From Eubacteriales Family XIII. Incertae Sedis bacterium (GTDB lineage Bacteria > Bacillota > Clostridia > Peptostreptococcales > Anaerovoracaceae): 6,020 nt of DNA. Position numbers and translations under genes: made by a program. The notes below the pieces were generated by a model. It saw only the letters and a program-made list of their open reading frames with translations. It made no database searches and was not told where the DNA came from. The DNA is taken from the NCBI GenBank assembly GCA_031272745.1, contig JAISTF010000154.1, forward strand, positions 1-6,020, read 5' to 3'. How positions within the stretch are numbered: the stretch's first letter is position 1; each line of letters opens with the position of its first letter. This document shows positions 4,588 to 6,020 of the stretch, piece by piece.

Positions 4588-6020
4588 ATGCGATACTATA
4601 TCATTCAAACGGAAACGGACGCGAGATTGATCGCGGAATATGAAGAAGAGCAAAAATCCAGGCGCAAGCGCAAGAAGTCGTTTGAGGACATCGTCGAACG
4701 ATACAAAAGCGACATCTGTGCGTGCGACGAGCAAAGAGCGGAAAACGCTGCGGCGACAATTGTCATGAACTTTCTGGCGATTGAGCAGAGCGTCACAAAG
4801 CTGATCGCGTGCGTGAAGGATGACGGCATCGACGACGATGGCATCATCGGCGAGGCGGCGGCGCATGTCCGCGCGCACGGATTTGACGGAGGCATTGTGA
4901 GCGTGGAGGAAATCACTACGCGGCATATCAAAAATCTGATCCGTAAAGCAAACAGAAGCGACTTCATCGACGAAGAAGAATCCTGGTTTGTCAAATACGA
5001 ACTAAAAAGGATGACAAACAATGAATGGCTGGACTCGAGCGGCTTCTATGGCGATGAGAGCGTCTGCGGCGCGGAGCCTATCGGCGAGGAACAGGCGCTT
5101 GCGGAGACCGCGAAAATGTTGGCGCCAGAATCGCTGCGGCACGAGATCAAAAACATCTTTGCTGTCACAAGGAACGCGTACAAGCCGGGGCATCCGGTGA
5201 TGTACACCATCTCGTATGAGGACTCTGCGGAACTCGACGCCTACGCAGGGCTTCTTGTGCGCTGCCTGAAATCCTGCAAGCGGGTCGCGAGCGGGAGGGT
5301 CAGGAGGATTCAGTATAAAGATCTATGCGAGGATTATTATTCCGACAAGCTCGAAGCGACTTTCCGCCACGCTGTTGGCGGCACGATCATAGTGTCCGTG
5401 GAAAAAGACATGCTGAAGGACGCAAACTATCTGACGGGGTACGACAACCGCGCAGAGGAGCTGTGCGAAGCCGTGATGCGTCACAAGAACAACGTGCTCA
5501 CGGTCTTTGGGTTTCCGCGCGGAATGGAGCGGCAACGAGCGGCGTTCCTGCGGGCGCTGGACGGCGTGTCAATCGTCGGTCTTGAAGAGAGGATCTTCTT
5601 TGACGAACAGGCTCGCGGGTTCCTTCGGGATTATGCGAAGACGTTTGACGCGCGCCCAAACAGGGGATTATATTTGCGTGTCGAGCAGGGACATGGTTAT
5701 TCAAAAATAGATCTGAAAAGGCTCTTCGACCGCTGGTACGACGACTATCTCAGGCGGCATGTCTACACGCAGTACGGCACGCAGGTCGAGCTCTTCACGC
5801 GCAAAGACGCTGGGGCGCAGGGCGGCGCTATTGTCGAGCTTGAATCGCTCATTGGACTTTCGGAAACGAAAAAGCTCGTCAAGGAGATCCTCGCGTTCGC
5901 AACCGTGCAGAAGCGGTTCGCCGTGGACACGCAGGGCGGCGGTCGGGCCATGCATATGATCTTCACGGGCAACCCGGGCTCCGCGAAAACGACGGTGGCC
6001 AGACTCGTCGCGCGCGTGTT
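4588..6020 (+). CDS. SpoVK/CbbX-like AAA+ protein with degenerate first AAA domain (partial)
   Basis: The frame is open from the ATG at 4588 to the window edge: 477 residues, no stop. Residues 1-195 are charged and unrecognised. Residues about 200-395 follow the order of a SpoVK/CbbX AAA domain without its catalytic motifs. The Walker A position reads SYEDSAELDAYA, RRIQYKDLCEDYYSDKLEATF corresponds to the usual VxxxDLVGxYVGxTxxKT stretch, and Walker B reads GGTIIVSVEKD instead of GGVLFIDEA. An AGYPxEM-like segment appears as FGFPRGMER (307-315). From about 417 a second, apparently intact domain begins (LESLIGLSETKKLVKEI, then MHMIFTGNPGSAKTTVARL, Walker A 461-468). The start has only weak AAAGGG pairing 1-2 bases away, and an in-frame stop at 4573-4575 excludes an earlier start. 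Expression probably depends on read-through of two terminators. Fourteen of 40 Arg codons are AGA/AGG, suggesting transfer. Function beyond an ATP-driven remodelling role is unknown. Confidence 0.85.
   Translation, partial: MRYYIIQTETDARLIAEYEEEQKSRRKRKKSFEDIVERYKSDICACDEQRAENAAATIVMNFLAIEQSVTKLIACVKDDGIDDDGIIGEAAAHVRAHGFDGGIVSVEEITTRHIKNLIRKANRSDFIDEEESWFVKYELKRMTNNEWLDSSGFYGDESVCGAEPIGEEQALAETAKMLAPESLRHEIKNIFAVTRNAYKPGHPVMYTISYEDSAELDAYAGLLVRCLKSCKRVASGRVRRIQYKDLCEDYYSDKLEATFRHAVGGTIIVSVEKDMLKDANYLTGYDNRAEELCEAVMRHKNNVLTVFGFPRGMERQRAAFLRALDGVSIVGLEERIFFDEQARGFLRDYAKTFDARPNRGLYLRVEQGHGYSKIDLKRLFDRWYDDYLRRHVYTQYGTQVELFTRKDAGAQGGAIVELESLIGLSETKKLVKEILAFATVQKRFAVDTQGGGRAMHMIFTGNPGSAKTTVARLVARV

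Noticed and set aside
4569..4599. Private promoter for the AAA gene (TTGATG ... TACTAT)
   Set aside because: The spacer is 19 bases and the -10 lies after the start codon; it would drive no known complete start.
4572..4643. ATG at 4572 giving a 23-residue ORF (MKRKGNAILYHS...)
   Set aside because: No ribosome binding site (preceded by the terminator T-run) and out of frame with the AAA gene.

Overview
The window looks like a chromosomal segment of a GC-rich member of the Firmicutes, most likely a clostridial lineage. The reasons are strong AGGAG-type ribosome binding sites, good sigma-70/sigma-A promoters, a DUF2975 + small HTH regulator + DUF4153/DUF4173 operon that I know mainly from Clostridia, and a SpoVK/CbbX-type AAA+ protein. 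This assignment is inference; there is no rRNA or other phylogenetic marker.

Layout. Positions 1-150 hold the C-terminal 49 codons of a PilT-like pilus-retraction ATPase on the + strand. It converges on a minus-strand operon (2499 down to 166): a DUF2975 membrane protein, a 74/75-residue Cro/CI-type regulator and a 547-residue DUF4153/DUF4173 membrane protein, tightly packed and in part overlapping. The operon has a clear promoter, with two matching inverted repeats lying on and just upstream of its -35. Diverging from it is a monocistronic ferritin (2672-3190) with all ferroxidase residues present and its own promoter. A minus-strand lipoprotein with a bacterial SH3 domain (4185 down to 3187) converges on the ferritin, and the two stop codons overlap.

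The right third (4200-6020) is the most unusual part. A strong promoter preceded by a 16-bp A-tract direct repeat drives a leader RNA. This RNA encodes a 12-residue peptide with an ideal ribosome binding site, and then forms two mutually exclusive hairpins, the second being an intrinsic terminator with a T6 tail. A second terminator-like hairpin follows. Only then, 18 bases downstream and with a poor ribosome binding site, comes a large ORF (4588 to the right edge). It encodes an N-terminal region of unknown function, a degenerate AAA domain that has lost its Walker motifs, and the start of an intact SpoVK/CbbX-like AAA+ domain. Its codon use (14 of 40 arginines AGA/AGG) differs from its neighbours and suggests acquisition.

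How it fits together: the left operon is probably a self-regulated membrane-stress or sensing module of unknown function, and the ferritin stores iron. The right module reads as an AAA+ machine kept silent by ribosome-mediated transcription attenuation and switched on when translation of the leader peptide is disturbed. That design is known for genes answering ribosome-targeting drugs or amino-acid shortage, but I do not know it for this kind of AAA+ protein. The attenuator logic comes from base pairing read by eye and has not been tested.
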